Of a stretch of DNA of 64,000 nucleotides, positions 1 through 9,121 are shown one piece after another. This DNA comes from Pantoea sp. (GTDB lineage Bacteria > Pseudomonadota > Gammaproteobacteria > Enterobacterales > Enterobacteriaceae), in NCBI RefSeq assembly GCF_028283705.1, contig NZ_JAPWKD010000014.1, positions 164,620 to 228,619 on the forward strand. Reading direction: 5' to 3'. The stretch's first letter is position 1; each line of letters starts with the position of its first letter. A program made the position numbers and the translations under genes. The notes below the pieces were generated by a model that did not search any database, was not told where the DNA came from, and was given only the letters and a program-made list of their open reading frames with translations.

Positions 1-72
1 GTTTAATTCAATGATTTTTAGCCAGTTTTAGCGATAAATCATATATTCGGAAAGACAATCGTTATACCGACG

Positions 73-510
73 TTATAAAGACTTCTTCATAAAGATACGG
101 CTTGTCCCTTCCGGTTTGCAGTCAATACGCCCGAACTCTTCCCAGCCGTGCTTCTTGTAAAAATCAGGAGCCTGAAAGCTTATCGTATACAAAAAAGCAG
201 CAGTGCAGCCTCTTTTACGCCCTTCATCCTCGAAGCGGCTGAGGACCTCTGTACCAATCCCCATTCCCCGCAACTCGGGTGGCAGATAGAAAAGATCTAT
301 AAAAAGTAGCCCCAATGAAGAACGCCCTTGCATTCCTCCGAATACTTCACCAGTTTTGCTTGATGTTATTAATACAGATAGTGGCTTACGATCACTCATC
401 CCTGTCATTGAATCATTGAAATGATTGAGTCCTTCTTCAATAGGAAATAATTGTTCCGAATCCGGATTTTCACAGACTTCAAAACTTATCTCTTGAACTG
501 CGCTGCTCAT
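73..510 (-). CDS. GNAT family N-acetyltransferase
   Basis: Predicted acetyl-CoA-dependent N-acetyltransferase; the acceptor is unknown. The core carries the acetyl-CoA binding motif A as RGMGIG, following a beta strand (LLFIDLFYLPPELRG) typical of GNAT folds, and an aromatic FYKKHGWEEFG segment near the C-terminus typical of the family. At about 145 residues it is a normal single-domain length. An in-frame ATG lies 8 codons upstream at 534, but the ATG at 510 (MSSAVQ) follows an AAGGATAAGGGG ribosome-binding region and is preferred. It is a monocistron with no partner gene, at the left edge of the window. GNAT assignment is secure; substrate is not inferable. Confidence 0.85.
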   Translation of the reverse strand: MSSAVQEISFEVCENPDSEQLFPIEEGLNHFNDSMTGMSDRKPLSVLITSSKTGEVFGGMQGRSSLGLLFIDLFYLPPELRGMGIGTEVLSRFEDEGRKRGCTAAFLYTISFQAPDFYKKHGWEEFGRIDCKPEGTSRIFMKKSL

Positions 511-825
511 TCCCCTTATCCTTTTTATTGGCATCAGATGACTGTCTAAATATACAGGTGTGGGTCAAAATTGCCAACTTTAAGCCTTCTTGTTTTTCTC
601 TGCTGCTTTTGCCTGTGTGTCATGAACTTCTGCTCCTGACACATAGAGGATCTACACGCAGACAGATGTCCGCAATGAGGGAAAACGGATGCTCATTTAT
701 TTTGTCAGGATAGAACTGTAACCGGCACTTTCATTAGCATTTGTATCCACCACTTTACGCTTTTACCCCTTAAGATAACTCGGTCTTCCAGCCTGTCAGA
801 CAGAGAAATCATAAGGATCAAACTA
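511..825. other. intergenic region, no gene recognised
   Basis: About 315 bases between the acetyltransferase and the ammonia-lyase gene, which are divergent, so both promoters should lie here. A 61-codon open frame (528-713, plus strand) has no plausible ribosome-binding site or recognisable product. An AAGGAT ribosome-binding site sits just before the gene at 826. Confidence 0.5.
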
Positions 826-1728
826 ATGGAAATAGCTCTCCGGACTCCCCTCATACATTCACTGCCATTAAGTCAGCATTGTGGATGTAATGTCTGGCTT
901 AAAATGGAATCTTCTCAGCCGACAGGATCGTTCAAGCTCAGGAGCGCAGAAAAAATTTGTTGCTACTATGCAGAAAGAGGCGCAACAGCATTCATCAGTT
1001 CATCCGGCGGCAATGCGGGAATAGCGGTGGCACATAGCGGCCGCAAACTGGGGTTGCCGGTCACTGTCGTTGTGCCGGAAAGCACATCTGCCAGAGCAAA
1101 ACAGCTTATTGAGCAGGAAGGTGCCAGTCTTATTGTGCATGGGAAAGTATGGAGTGAGGCGAACGATTACGCCCAGTCACTGGCGACGGATGAAGTCATC
1201 TATCTGCATCCATTTGATCATCCACTTTTGTGGGAAGGCATCAGTACAATCGTGGATGAAGTCATCAGCTGCGGGTTAAAACCGGATGCGGTTATTCTTT
1301 CTGTTGGTGGCGGAAGCATGTTGTCCGGCATAGCTCAGGGGCTGGAGAAACATCAGATTGGCTATATTCCCGTTTACGCCGTCGAAACCCACGGTACAGC
1401 CTCTCTCAACGCTTCGCTTAATGCGGGTAAGCTGGTGCGCCTTGATAAGGTCAGCGGTATAGCCACGACGCTAGCCGCAAGCCAGGTATGCGAAAATGCT
1501 TTTAATGTGGCCAGCCGACTGGACGTCAGAAGTATGCTGGTTTCTGATCAGGAAGCGCTGAATGCCTGCCGGCGCTTTCTCGATGACCATCGAGTGCTCA
1601 CTGAACCGGCATGCGGCGTGTCACTTTCACTTTTGTACGACCACAAAATCAGGTTTACCCATGCTGATAATGTATTGGTAATTGTTTGCGGCGGGGCGTC
1701 GGTCACGCTGGAAGGAATCGCGGGCTGA
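826..1728 (+). CDS. PLP-dependent serine/threonine ammonia-lyase-like enzyme
   Basis: Fold-type II pyridoxal-phosphate enzyme of the serine/threonine dehydratase family, which deaminates hydroxy amino acids to 2-oxo acids. The PLP lysine is Lys37 in the motif TGSFK; the substrate-carboxylate loop is SSGGNAG (about 59-65); the glycine-rich phosphate loop is SVGGGSMLSG (about residues 159-168). The 300-residue length fits the single-domain eukaryote-like serine dehydratases rather than IlvA, because no C-terminal ACT regulatory domain is present. The ATG at 826 is preceded by AAGGAT. No operon partner is visible. It could act on serine, threonine or a related substrate. Confidence 0.85.
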   Translation: MEIALRTPLIHSLPLSQHCGCNVWLKMESSQPTGSFKLRSAEKICCYYAERGATAFISSSGGNAGIAVAHSGRKLGLPVTVVVPESTSARAKQLIEQEGASLIVHGKVWSEANDYAQSLATDEVIYLHPFDHPLLWEGISTIVDEVISCGLKPDAVILSVGGGSMLSGIAQGLEKHQIGYIPVYAVETHGTASLNASLNAGKLVRLDKVSGIATTLAASQVCENAFNVASRLDVRSMLVSDQEALNACRRFLDDHRVLTEPACGVSLSLLYDHKIRFTHADNVLVIVCGGASVTLEGIAG

Positions 1729-2013
1729 CAAAATAAGAAATTGATCATGCCGAAGTTTATGAGCAAAAGAACTGGCGAACTGCCCGGTTAATTAACCTTT
1801 GAAGTGATTCAGGGTGTGCGCTTACTGGGTACGAATATTGAGCGAGAATCATGCGATGATCGCCGCTTTTCTTTCGAGCCAGTAGGTGCTCCACGGTGAC
1901 CATGCGGCTTTTACGACCAGCCCCAACCACGCTCCTCGACCGCGACGGAACGAAAAGCGGGTGTAGGGGCCCTAAGACATGCTGCCGTTGTGCGCGTTAC
2001 GGCCGCCTCGATG

Positions 2014-2691
2014 TTAGCCTGCGGCCAGAATGATAAAATCAGCAACGACGAGCGGATGCGACAACATCGGAACATGGCTGGAAGCGACACGTTTGATCGT
2101 GGCATTCATGCGCGCGGCCATGCGTTCCTGCTCCACGGGCAAGATTGCCAGATCGTTTTCACCAATCAGATAGAAACTAGGGCGACTACGCCATGCGGCC
2201 TGTGTCAAGGCGCTGCCGAGTGCAGCGCCATTGATAGGACCCTGCGTTGCATGCAGTATTGTCTGTTCGATGGGATCGAGATCCTGTGCAAACAGGGTGG
2301 CGATACCTTCGGGAGTGAGCGACAGAAAGCCCTCTGCGTCTTGTCTGATCTCGTTGTTGAGCGGAGCTGCTTCAAACTGGGCGAAAAGCGATCCTGCCGA
2401 CTCTCCCGCGTCCGGTGCAAATGCGTCGATGTAAACAAGCCGTTTTACCTTGGGGTTGTTGCCCGCTTGTCCGATCACTGCACCGGCATAGCTATGCCCT
2501 ACAAGAACGACATCTCCCTGCGCCATCGCGATTGCACGGCTAACCGCCGCGACATCGGCATCGAAACTGGTCAGCGGGAGTTGGACGGCGGCGACAGCCA
2601 TGCCTTTGTCGCTCAGCAGCGGAATGATTTTGGCCCAGCTGGAGCCATCTGCCCAGGCGCCGTGAACAAGGATGATGTTAGTGGTACTCAT
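2014..2691 (-). CDS. alpha/beta fold hydrolase (esterase/hydroxynitrile lyase-like)
   Basis: A 225-residue alpha/beta hydrolase. The oxyanion HGAW motif is at about residues 10-13 and the nucleophile elbow GHSYAG is at 65-70 (Ser67), the form found in the methylsalicylate esterase/hydroxynitrile lyase-like group. The catalytic acid is probably in GENDLAI and the base histidine in SSHVPMLSHP near the end. An in-frame start 45 codons upstream is rejected because AGGAGAAGTATC immediately precedes the ATG at 2691. The gene is divergent from an AraC-type regulator (2889), a common arrangement in which the regulator controls the hydrolase. GC content is higher than in the flanking genes, suggesting transfer. 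Confidence 0.85.
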   Translation of the reverse strand: MSTTNIILVHGAWADGSSWAKIIPLLSDKGMAVAAVQLPLTSFDADVAAVSRAIAMAQGDVVLVGHSYAGAVIGQAGNNPKVKRLVYIDAFAPDAGESAGSLFAQFEAAPLNNEIRQDAEGFLSLTPEGIATLFAQDLDPIEQTILHATQGPINGAALGSALTQAAWRSRPSFYLIGENDLAILPVEQERMAARMNATIKRVASSHVPMLSHPLVVADFIILAAG

Positions 2692-2888
2692 GATACTTCT
2701 CCTAATCTGTAGGCCGGTATTCGAAGAAGACCTTGTAGCCGACCCACTCATCTTCGCGGCAACTGTACCTGGCAGCAATCGCCTTGCTACGCTGAAAGCT
2801 GCCAAGTGCCTGTGATAAACTGCCAAAGTCCGTTTTAGTGGGTGAGTGACCGGGAATGCGGATCATTTTTGACAAAAGTAAGAGGGCC

Positions 2889-3857
2889 ATGATGGCAAAG
2901 AGAGACATTGCACTTGTCATTTTCGAAGGCGTTCAGGCGCTAGATGTTGCAGGTCCTCTGGATGTGTTCACAACGGCTAATGACTTTTTGCCCGAAGAGG
3001 ACCATTACCACTGTATCCTGGTCGCGGCCAGCACACAGCCCTTGCGCAGTTCCAACGGAATGTTGATGGTCGCTGACCTCACCTTCGAGCAGGCCGAGCG
3101 ATCTTTTGACACAGTTCTGGTGGCCGGTGGTCCGCACCTTCCCACTACTCTACCCGACACGGCCATGTCAGCGTGGCTAAGGACGTGGGGTGTTGCGGCC
3201 CAGCGATATGGCTCGATTTGCACCGGCGCTTTTGTTCTCGGTCATGCCGGGCTCCTCGATGAACAAACTGTCACGACCCATTGGCTGTGTTCCGAGCAGC
3301 TTGCAAGTCAGTTCCCCTCAGCGCGGGTCGAGCAAGATCGGATACATGCGCGCGACGGTCGCCTGGTGACATCCGCTGGCGTGACAGCCGGCATTGACCT
3401 TAGCCTCGCTTTGGTTGGAGAAGATCATGGACCGGCCATATCGCTTGCATGTGCCAAGATACTCGTCGTTGTGGCGCAACGGCAGGGTGGCCAATCCCAG
3501 TTCAGCCCGTTGCTCATTGCAGACCGCCCCCCTGAAACACCACTGGGAAAGGTACAAGCCTATGTTATGGAGCATGTGGGCGAAGCCTTTCCGGTTGAGC
3601 GGCTGGCAGATATTGGCGGCGTCAGCGCGCGCAGCATTGCGCGTCTCTTCGTCACTGAATTAGGCATCACACCGCATGAATTCGTGGAAGGAGTACGCCT
3701 GGACCAGGCCCGCAACTTGCTTGAATCTACAGAACTGCCCCTTAAGACAATCGCTTTCGACTGTGGTTTTTCCGGTCCCGATCAGATGCGTAATGCTTTT
3801 CAGCGGCGGATCAACGTCACGCCTCTGCAATATCGAGGAAGTTTCAGACGCGTGTAA
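2889..3857 (+). CDS. GlxA-like transcriptional regulator (DJ-1/PfpI + AraC HTH)
   Basis: Two-domain regulator. Residues about 1-190 form a DJ-1/PfpI-like domain with the nucleophile-elbow cysteine in GSICTGAF. The C-terminal region (from about 215) is an AraC-type double helix-turn-helix, seen as LADIGGVSARSIARLF and a second helix pair around IAFDCGFSGPDQMRNAFQR. This architecture defines GlxA/FtrA-type regulators; the DJ-1-like domain usually serves as a sensor and is not catalytic. The start at 2889 (or the next codon, 2892) follows AGAGGG; a start 11 codons upstream has no ribosome-binding site. It faces away from the alpha/beta hydrolase and probably controls it. Confidence 0.88.
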   Translation: MMAKRDIALVIFEGVQALDVAGPLDVFTTANDFLPEEDHYHCILVAASTQPLRSSNGMLMVADLTFEQAERSFDTVLVAGGPHLPTTLPDTAMSAWLRTWGVAAQRYGSICTGAFVLGHAGLLDEQTVTTHWLCSEQLASQFPSARVEQDRIHARDGRLVTSAGVTAGIDLSLALVGEDHGPAISLACAKILVVVAQRQGGQSQFSPLLIADRPPETPLGKVQAYVMEHVGEAFPVERLADIGGVSARSIARLFVTELGITPHEFVEGVRLDQARNLLESTELPLKTIAFDCGFSGPDQMRNAFQRRINVTPLQYRGSFRRV

Positions 3858-4104
3858 ACGACCACTGCCGGGTCATCTTTCACACAGCATGGGCTTATAA
3901 AAGGCGGGGACGACGTTTGCGATGGGGCGGTCGTCGCCTGTGATACCAGGTTTAGCCTGTGCTTTGATGGTGGTTTCTGACTCGTCATCCGGCAAGAATT
4001 CTTGCTAATTAAGGTGCCTGCTGCCGGCCGTATTTCGTGTACCGGCACGGGTGGCGTCATCATCCGATTTAAAGACGCGGTACAGGGGACAGAACGTGAA
4101 TTGT

Positions 4105-4986
4105 TTAGGCAGTACTTAACTCGGTCAATCGTGATAGAAACAGCTTCAGTACCGGGGAAGTATTGGTCTTGCTGTAGCCGATCGACAGATCGATCATCGG
4201 CACATCACCGCCCAGCGGACGGCTGGTGACCGACCACGGCATCAGGTTCTGCACATAAGCTGGAATAAGGGTCAGACCGCGCGTGGACGCCACCAGCGAC
4301 ATCACCATGGCAGGGTTGTCAACCTCTTGACTGGGCAATACCTGCACGCCTTCAAGGTCCAGGTAGCGGTCGATTACTGCACGCAACTCGCGCGCTTTTG
4401 AGGCCATGCCGATGAACGGCTGGTCCACCAGATCCTGTGCCCGCACGAACGGGCGGGCGGCCAATGCATGGTCACTCGGCATCAGTACCACCAGGGGCTC
4501 CTGTGCCACGGTCTGATAGGTCAGGTCGTAATCCGGTTCGGCTCGCATAAAGGCGAGGTCCAGCTTGCCACGCGCGACCGCATCCGCGAGATCGGTCGAA
4601 TAGTCGCTGGAAACCGTGACGTCTATATTTGGCAGCTCCTCGCGCAGCACCTGCATGGCCTTGGGCAGCCAGTTCATCTCCTGTCCCGTCAAGAATCCCA
4701 GCGCAAATCGCTGTTTGGCCGGTAGCACCGCGCGCCGTGCCGCTTCCACTGCCGCATCTACCTGGTGCAGAGCCAGCCTCGCATGGTCGATGAAGGCTTG
4801 CCCGGCTGGCGTCAATTCTACCCCGCGAGCACTGCGGTTAAGCAGCGGCGTGCCGACTTGATCTTCGAGATCGCGGATCTGCCGGCTCAGTGAAGGCTGC
4901 GAGGTGAACAGCCGATGTTCGGCCGCCTCGGTCAGGCTACCAGTCTCTGCAACTGCGATGAAATACCGTAGATGTCGTAACTCCAT
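4105..4986 (-). CDS. LysR family transcriptional regulator
   Basis: A 293-residue LysR-type regulator with N-terminal winged HTH (MELRHLRYFIAVAETGSLTE, then SQPSLSRQIRDLE) and a C-terminal periplasmic-binding-like effector domain (from about residue 90). GGGAGGGAT directly precedes the ATG at 4986; longer in-frame extensions overlap the divergent SDR gene and are implausible. It is divergent from the two SDR genes at 5119 and 5888 with 132 bases between starts, so it probably controls them. Codon use is GC-rich and Pseudomonas- or Burkholderia-like, as for the rest of the 2-6.6 kb block. Confidence 0.88.
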   Translation of the reverse strand: MELRHLRYFIAVAETGSLTEAAEHRLFTSQPSLSRQIRDLEDQVGTPLLNRSARGVELTPAGQAFIDHARLALHQVDAAVEAARRAVLPAKQRFALGFLTGQEMNWLPKAMQVLREELPNIDVTVSSDYSTDLADAVARGKLDLAFMRAEPDYDLTYQTVAQEPLVVLMPSDHALAARPFVRAQDLVDQPFIGMASKARELRAVIDRYLDLEGVQVLPSQEVDNPAMVMSLVASTRGLTLIPAYVQNLMPWSVTSRPLGGDVPMIDLSIGYSKTNTSPVLKLFLSRLTELSTA

Positions 4987-5118
4987 ATCCCTCCCACGCC
5001 CCTGGTCATGCTTTTCAGGCATGCCAACCAGCTTATTAAGTCTTTTTGTATTCTGCCATAAATCTCTAGATTGCCTTCTGCAGCGAACGTTTTTTGTCCG
5101 AATCAACAGGAGAGCATC

Positions 5119-5863
5119 ATGTCTGAACATCCCGTCATTCTTATCACCGGCGCACTGACTGGTATCGGCCGTGCCACCGCTGTGGCATTTGCCGACACAG
5201 GCGCCCGTCTGGTCGTCTCGGGCCGTCGTGTTGCTGAAGGCCATGCCTTCTGAGCTGAGAAAACTGGGGGCCGACGCTGTCTTCGTCCAGGCCGACGTAC
5301 GCAAGGAGCAAGAGGTGGCGGCCCTGGTCGACCACGCCGTGTCTCGTTTCGGTCGCCTGGATGTGGCCGTCAACAACGCTGGCACAGAAGGCGAACCGGG
5401 TCTGATCGTCGACCAAACTGCCGACACCTACGCCGCTACGTTCCAAACCAATGTGCTCGGCACGCTGCTAAGCATGAAACACGAACTGCGCGTGATGACC
5501 ACCCAGAAGCAGGGCTGCATCATCAATATCTCATCCACTTACGGGCATGAAGGCGCGGCGTACGCCTCAGTCTACGCCGCCAGCAAGCATGCGGTGGAAG
5601 GCTTGACCAAGTCTGCTGCGTTGGAGGTGGCCGCCAGCGGCGTGCGTGTCAACGCCGTGGCACCGGGGCCAACCAACACCGCCATGTTGGACCGCTTCAC
5701 CGGTACGCCGGATAACAAGGCAAAGCTTGCCGGCAGCGTGCCATTGGGCCGTATCGGCAAACCGGCCGACATCGCCGCCGCCGTGATGTTCCTGGCCAGC
5801 CAGGCCAATGACTTCATTACCGGTCACATCCTGACTGTCGACGGTGGTAAGACCGCCGGCTGA
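5119..5863 (+). pseudogene. SDR family oxidoreductase, disrupted by a frameshift
   Basis: Classical short-chain dehydrogenase/reductase split into two frames. The first part (5119-5253) carries the cofactor motif TGALTGIG and ends prematurely after GRRVAEGHAF. The remainder continues in the +1 frame from about 5245 (ELRKLGADAVFVQADVR) with NNAG, the catalytic YAASK and the C-terminal VNAVAPGP and DGGKT motifs, to 5863. The two pieces together make a normal protein of about 248 residues, so one extra or two missing bases near 5245-5253 explain it. Start at 5119 follows CAGGAGAGC. It is upstream of and co-directional with another SDR gene (24-base gap). A sequencing error is possible. Confidence 0.8.
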
Positions 5864-5887
5864 GCTCAACATCCTGGAGACGATATC

Positions 5888-6634
5888 ATGAGTAAACTTG
5901 AAGGGAAGACGGCGCTGGTAACCGGAGCTTCACGCGGTATCGGCCGCGCCACCGCCCTGGGGCTGGCGGCGGTTGGTGCCCAGGTACTGGTCCATTACAG
6001 CCAAGGCGAACGGGAAGCAACTGCGCTGGTAAATGAGATCTGCCAGGCTGGCGGCAAAGCTCAGAAGATCGCGACAGACCTGCGCGATCCACACGGGCCA
6101 CACGCACTGGCCGAACAGGTGCGCGGCATCGTCGGCTGCCGCCTCGACATCCTGGTCGCCAACGCCGGCATCGCCCGTGCGGTTAGTATCGAAGACACTA
6201 CGCTGGAAGATTTCGACGATCTGTTCGCGGTGAATGTGCGGGCACCATTCTTCCTGATCCAGCAACTGCTGCCGATGATGTACAAGGGCAGCAATGTCGT
6301 GTTGTTGTCCTCGCTGGCGTCACAAGCGGTGGTCGGTACGCTGCCAGCTTACGCAGCCACCAAGGGTGCGGTTGACACGCTGGTACGTCACCTGGCTGTT
6401 GCTCTGGGCGGACGCGGGATTCGCATCAACGCCGTCGCGCCGGGCGTAGTACCAACCGAGATGTCTGGTTTCGCCGGTACTGACGACGGCCGCGCCTACA
6501 CGCTGGGTATGCAAGCCTTGCAGCGTATGGCCGAACCAAAAGACATCGCCGACGCCATCGTGTTCCTGGCATCCGACCAGGCACGCTGGGTCACTGGTGA
6601 TACCTTACATGTCGATGGCGGCTCCAAACTTTAA
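5888..6634 (+). CDS. SDR family NAD(P)-dependent oxidoreductase
   Basis: A 248-residue classical short-chain dehydrogenase with TGASRGIG at residues 12-19 (dinucleotide binding), NAG in LVANAGIA (about 92-94), and the catalytic YAATK with Tyr155 and Lys159. The C-terminus has the usual VNAVAPGVV and DGGSKL ends. The ATG follows TGGAGACGATATC. Second gene of an operon after the frameshifted SDR, divergent from the LysR regulator at 4986. Substrate unknown; homologues often reduce 3-oxoacyl or sugar-like ketones. Confidence 0.88.
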   Translation: MSKLEGKTALVTGASRGIGRATALGLAAVGAQVLVHYSQGEREATALVNEICQAGGKAQKIATDLRDPHGPHALAEQVRGIVGCRLDILVANAGIARAVSIEDTTLEDFDDLFAVNVRAPFFLIQQLLPMMYKGSNVVLLSSLASQAVVGTLPAYAATKGAVDTLVRHLAVALGGRGIRINAVAPGVVPTEMSGFAGTDDGRAYTLGMQALQRMAEPKDIADAIVFLASDQARWVTGDTLHVDGGSKL

Positions 6635-6655
6635 CCTCGTTAGAAGAGAAAAATC

Positions 6656-6685
6656 ATGTCTATCGAAAATCTGAAATCGTACTGA
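6656..6685 (+). pseudogene. 5' stub of a third operon gene, cut by an IS fragment
   Basis: Twenty-one bases after the SDR stop there is a purine-rich AGAAGAGAAAA followed by ATG and eight sense codons (MSIENLKSY) before a stop that coincides with the start of IS481-like sequence. This looks like the first codons of a gene co-transcribed with the SDRs and truncated by an insertion. The product cannot be identified from eight codons. Confidence 0.45.
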
Positions 6686-7115
6686 TCTTGCTACCGAGCA
6701 GGCTGTTGTGGAATTCGCCATCGCTTTTCCGGCCCATGGCCAGCACCGGACAAGCAATGAGCTGCGTAAACAGGGCGTTTTTATCTCCGGTAGCGGCGTT
6801 CGGTCGGTCTGGCTTCGCCACAACCTGGAAAACTTCAAAAAACGGCTGAAAGCGCTGCAGGAAAAGGTGGCACGTGAGGGCATTGAACTGACGGATGCGC
6901 AGATAGTGGCACTGGAGCGGAAAGCCAGTAATGATGAAGCCTGTGGGGAAATCGACACCGCTCATCCGGGTTATCTGGGGTCACAGGACACATTTTATGT
7001 CGGCAATCTGAAAGGTGTCGGACGTATTTATCAGCAGACCTTCGTTGATACTTACTCAAAGGTCGCTCACTGCAAACTGTATGTCACCAAAACGCCGATT
7101 ACCGCCGCGGACCCG
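6681..7115 (+). mobile_element. IS481 family transposase remnant
   Basis: Frame +3 encodes a fragment of an IS481-type transposase: an N-terminal region with ELRKQGVFISGSGVRSVWLR, a coiled segment (ENFKKRLKALQEKV) and the start of the DDE domain with HPGYLGSQDTFYVGNLKGVG followed by YQQTFVDTYSK and TPITAAD. Homology stops after TAAD, before the second acidic residue, so the rest of the catalytic domain is missing. No initiator region or terminal repeat is visible. The fragment cannot be active. Confidence 0.75.
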
Positions 7116-7269
7116 CAGATGACTCAGTTCACTGATGCGCAACAGCGTTGCATAAGCAGTATGCAGGAATGCCAGCTCACGGAGCTGCATCTGCAATGGC
7201 GAACCGGACCAGCGTGCATGTCGGCGCGACTGATATAAGTCCTAAAACGGCCAGCCAGTCGTGGTGTTG

Positions 7270-7345
7270 ATACCGTCGTGGTAACTGTCACGATAACGCG
7301 GCTGCAGAAAGCTTTTTCCAGCTACTGAAACGTGAGCGGGTAATG
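7270..7345 (+). mobile_element. IS3 family OrfB fragment
   Basis: A 25-codon stretch reads GNCHDNAAAESFFQLLKRER, the highly conserved block around the last catalytic acidic residue of IS3-family OrfB transposases. The flanks do not continue the transposase on either side. It lies immediately after the IS481 remnant, so 6.68-7.35 kb is a graveyard of at least two element types. The bases between the two fragments (7116-7269) are unassigned. Confidence 0.65.
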
Positions 7346-7392
7346 TATAACGCCACATGGCCCGTCATATCTTTATCCACATTCCTATGCGG

Positions 7393-8307
7393 TCAGATCC
7401 CCAAGACTGTGCGAAGTTTCGTCAGCGCCGTCTGGTGTTTATCTGCTGACATTTTTTCGAGGTTTTGCTGTTTCCATCGCACAGCGGGAAGCCTGTCGAT
7501 ACCCTCAAGCCCCAGCAAAGTCCAGTCCGGTTGCCGCATTTTAAAGCTCAGCAGGAACTGGCGCTCAGAGTCAGTTAACGAGGTGTTAAGCTTTTCTATC
7601 AGTACCTTACGGGATGTTTCCAGTGCGGCCAGCGGAACATCAACTTCCGCCATATGACGAAACTCCCCTTCATAAATGGCGCTGATGTCTTTCAACTGTG
7701 GCTGCAACAGTTCCGCAATCGGGCGTGGGTGGCTGATGATGTACACCAGCAGTGCCTTACGCAACTCTTCTGTGAGTCCTTCATTATCAAGAAGGAATTT
7801 TACATCAAAGAGATCCCTGGGATGCTGGCGATCCAGTGCTGCACAGATTTTACCAGCATAAAGGTCCGGAAACGCCACTACAGGCATCTCAGCATAACCG
7901 AACTCCTCTTCCACCACTTCGCTGACCGGCATAATGGCGCTGTCATAAACTGTCCCACGTAACACAGGCGAAAGCTCAATTTTTATCATAACGCCATCAC
8001 GATCGACCGTCAGACGTAGCGCATCCTTTTTATCTTCATAGGACCTGGCGACTTTACTGCCGGGCAGGACTTTCACGGTATCCGTTGCAATCTCATCTAA
8101 CGCCGTTTTGATCGCAAGCAATGACTCTGCTCGCGCCATAACCGGCAAAAAGACTAAATCAATATCAACCGATAAACGGGGCAGGTCTCGAACAAACAGG
8201 TTAATCGCCGTTCCGCCTTTTAAGGCAAAACAGTCGTGTCTGGCAATCACCGGTACCAGTTGCAAAAGAAACTGAACCTGCCGGTAGTAAATATTGGTTC
8301 TGTCCAT
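7393..8307 (-). CDS. AbiEii-type nucleotidyltransferase toxin
   Basis: Toxin half of an AbiE type IV toxin-antitoxin/abortive infection system. The nucleotidyltransferase signature is plain: KGGTAINLF at residues 30-38 followed by LSVDIDLV with the metal-binding Asp48 and Asp50. Characterised AbiEii/MenA-type toxins transfer nucleotides and arrest growth. The 304-residue length is normal for the family. The ATG at 8307 lies 6 bases beyond the end of the antitoxin gene and follows AAAGGAGATG, so the pair is translated from one message. It sits beside IS remnants, as such modules often do. Confidence 0.85.
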   Translation of the reverse strand: MDRTNIYYRQVQFLLQLVPVIARHDCFALKGGTAINLFVRDLPRLSVDIDLVFLPVMARAESLLAIKTALDEIATDTVKVLPGSKVARSYEDKKDALRLTVDRDGVMIKIELSPVLRGTVYDSAIMPVSEVVEEEFGYAEMPVVAFPDLYAGKICAALDRQHPRDLFDVKFLLDNEGLTEELRKALLVYIISHPRPIAELLQPQLKDISAIYEGEFRHMAEVDVPLAALETSRKVLIEKLNTSLTDSERQFLLSFKMRQPDWTLLGLEGIDRLPAVRWKQQNLEKMSADKHQTALTKLRTVLGI

Positions 8308-8313
8308 GAATAA

Positions 8314-9090
8314 TCACATCTCCTTTGGTACGGTAATATTCCATGTTTTATCCAGACGACCATCCCGGGCAAGTTCGCGTTTACCGGACCCAAAATCATA
8401 GTCCTGTGGCGTCAGATGCTTCAGCCATGCATGCTGGTACCGCTGGGCTAACCACATAAACAGCCTCTTTGATTTGATGCTGGTACTCGCGCGCATAACA
8501 ACATCGAGTTTGCGCGGTGAGAGCGTTGAAAGTCCCTGCATAAGTTGATCAACGTGCTCAAAGCTAACTGCTTTTGGCACATCAGCCAGTACCTCGATAA
8601 TGGCTTTTTCCGGTGATGAATAGCGCACGGGGGGCAGGGATTCACGCCAGTGATCCTCGCGGAAAAGTTTTTTATCTGTCATGAGGGTCTCTGGCCACAG
8701 CTGACGAGTCCCATGCCACTGGAAACGCCCGATTTCGCAGTCGAGTTTATCCAGCCACGCGGGCAAATGGGCGGCTGAATAAAGATGAACTGACGTCAGC
8801 GTTCCCCGCTCCTGATAATGGGCCAGGCCCTCAATATTGAGGGCCGTCAGCCCACCGACAAGGACGGGGAACTCCGCCATGCGCTGTAGCGAGGCGACTA
8901 TACCTTTCCAGTTGAGTTTAGCCTCCTCTCTGGCATACAAGCCGGGATGAAGAACCCTCAGCATACGTCCTTTCACCGCATTATCGATAAAATGCAGACT
9001 CAGCCCCTGCTGCTGCAACCATGATTTTGTGGCTATCAGATCAGCAGGCAGCAACGCTTTCAGTTTTTGCCTGCTTTCATTATTCAGCAT
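8314..9090 (-). CDS. AbiEi-type antitoxin/transcriptional repressor
   Basis: Antitoxin half of the AbiE pair, upstream of the toxin in the same transcript. Family members have an N-terminal winged-helix DNA-binding domain and a C-terminal antitoxin domain, and repress their own promoter. The visible N-terminal part (KSWLQQQGLSLHFIDNAV, then GRMLRVLHPGLYAR) fits the AbiEi winged-helix layout. Two longer starts (TTG at 9156, ATG at 9147) are rejected because a TTGACT-17-AATAAT promoter occupies exactly that stretch. The ATG at 9090 (MLNNESRQ) is the first start downstream of the predicted transcript start, giving 258 residues, although its ribosome-binding site is weak. Confidence 0.82.
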   Translation of the reverse strand: MLNNESRQKLKALLPADLIATKSWLQQQGLSLHFIDNAVKGRMLRVLHPGLYAREEAKLNWKGIVASLQRMAEFPVLVGGLTALNIEGLAHYQERGTLTSVHLYSAAHLPAWLDKLDCEIGRFQWHGTRQLWPETLMTDKKLFREDHWRESLPPVRYSSPEKAIIEVLADVPKAVSFEHVDQLMQGLSTLSPRKLDVVMRASTSIKSKRLFMWLAQRYQHAWLKHLTPQDYDFGSGKRELARDGRLDKTWNITVPKEM

Positions 9091-9121
9091 CAAATGCACC
9101 GGTTTATCAGATAATGGATTT

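Noticed and set aside
528..713. 61-codon open frame on the plus strand
   Set aside because: No ribosome-binding site and no recognisable protein; overlaps the acetyltransferase start region.
1990..2712. Long open frame antisense to the alpha/beta hydrolase
   Set aside because: A shadow frame produced by GC-rich codon use; the minus-strand hydrolase motifs are unmistakable.
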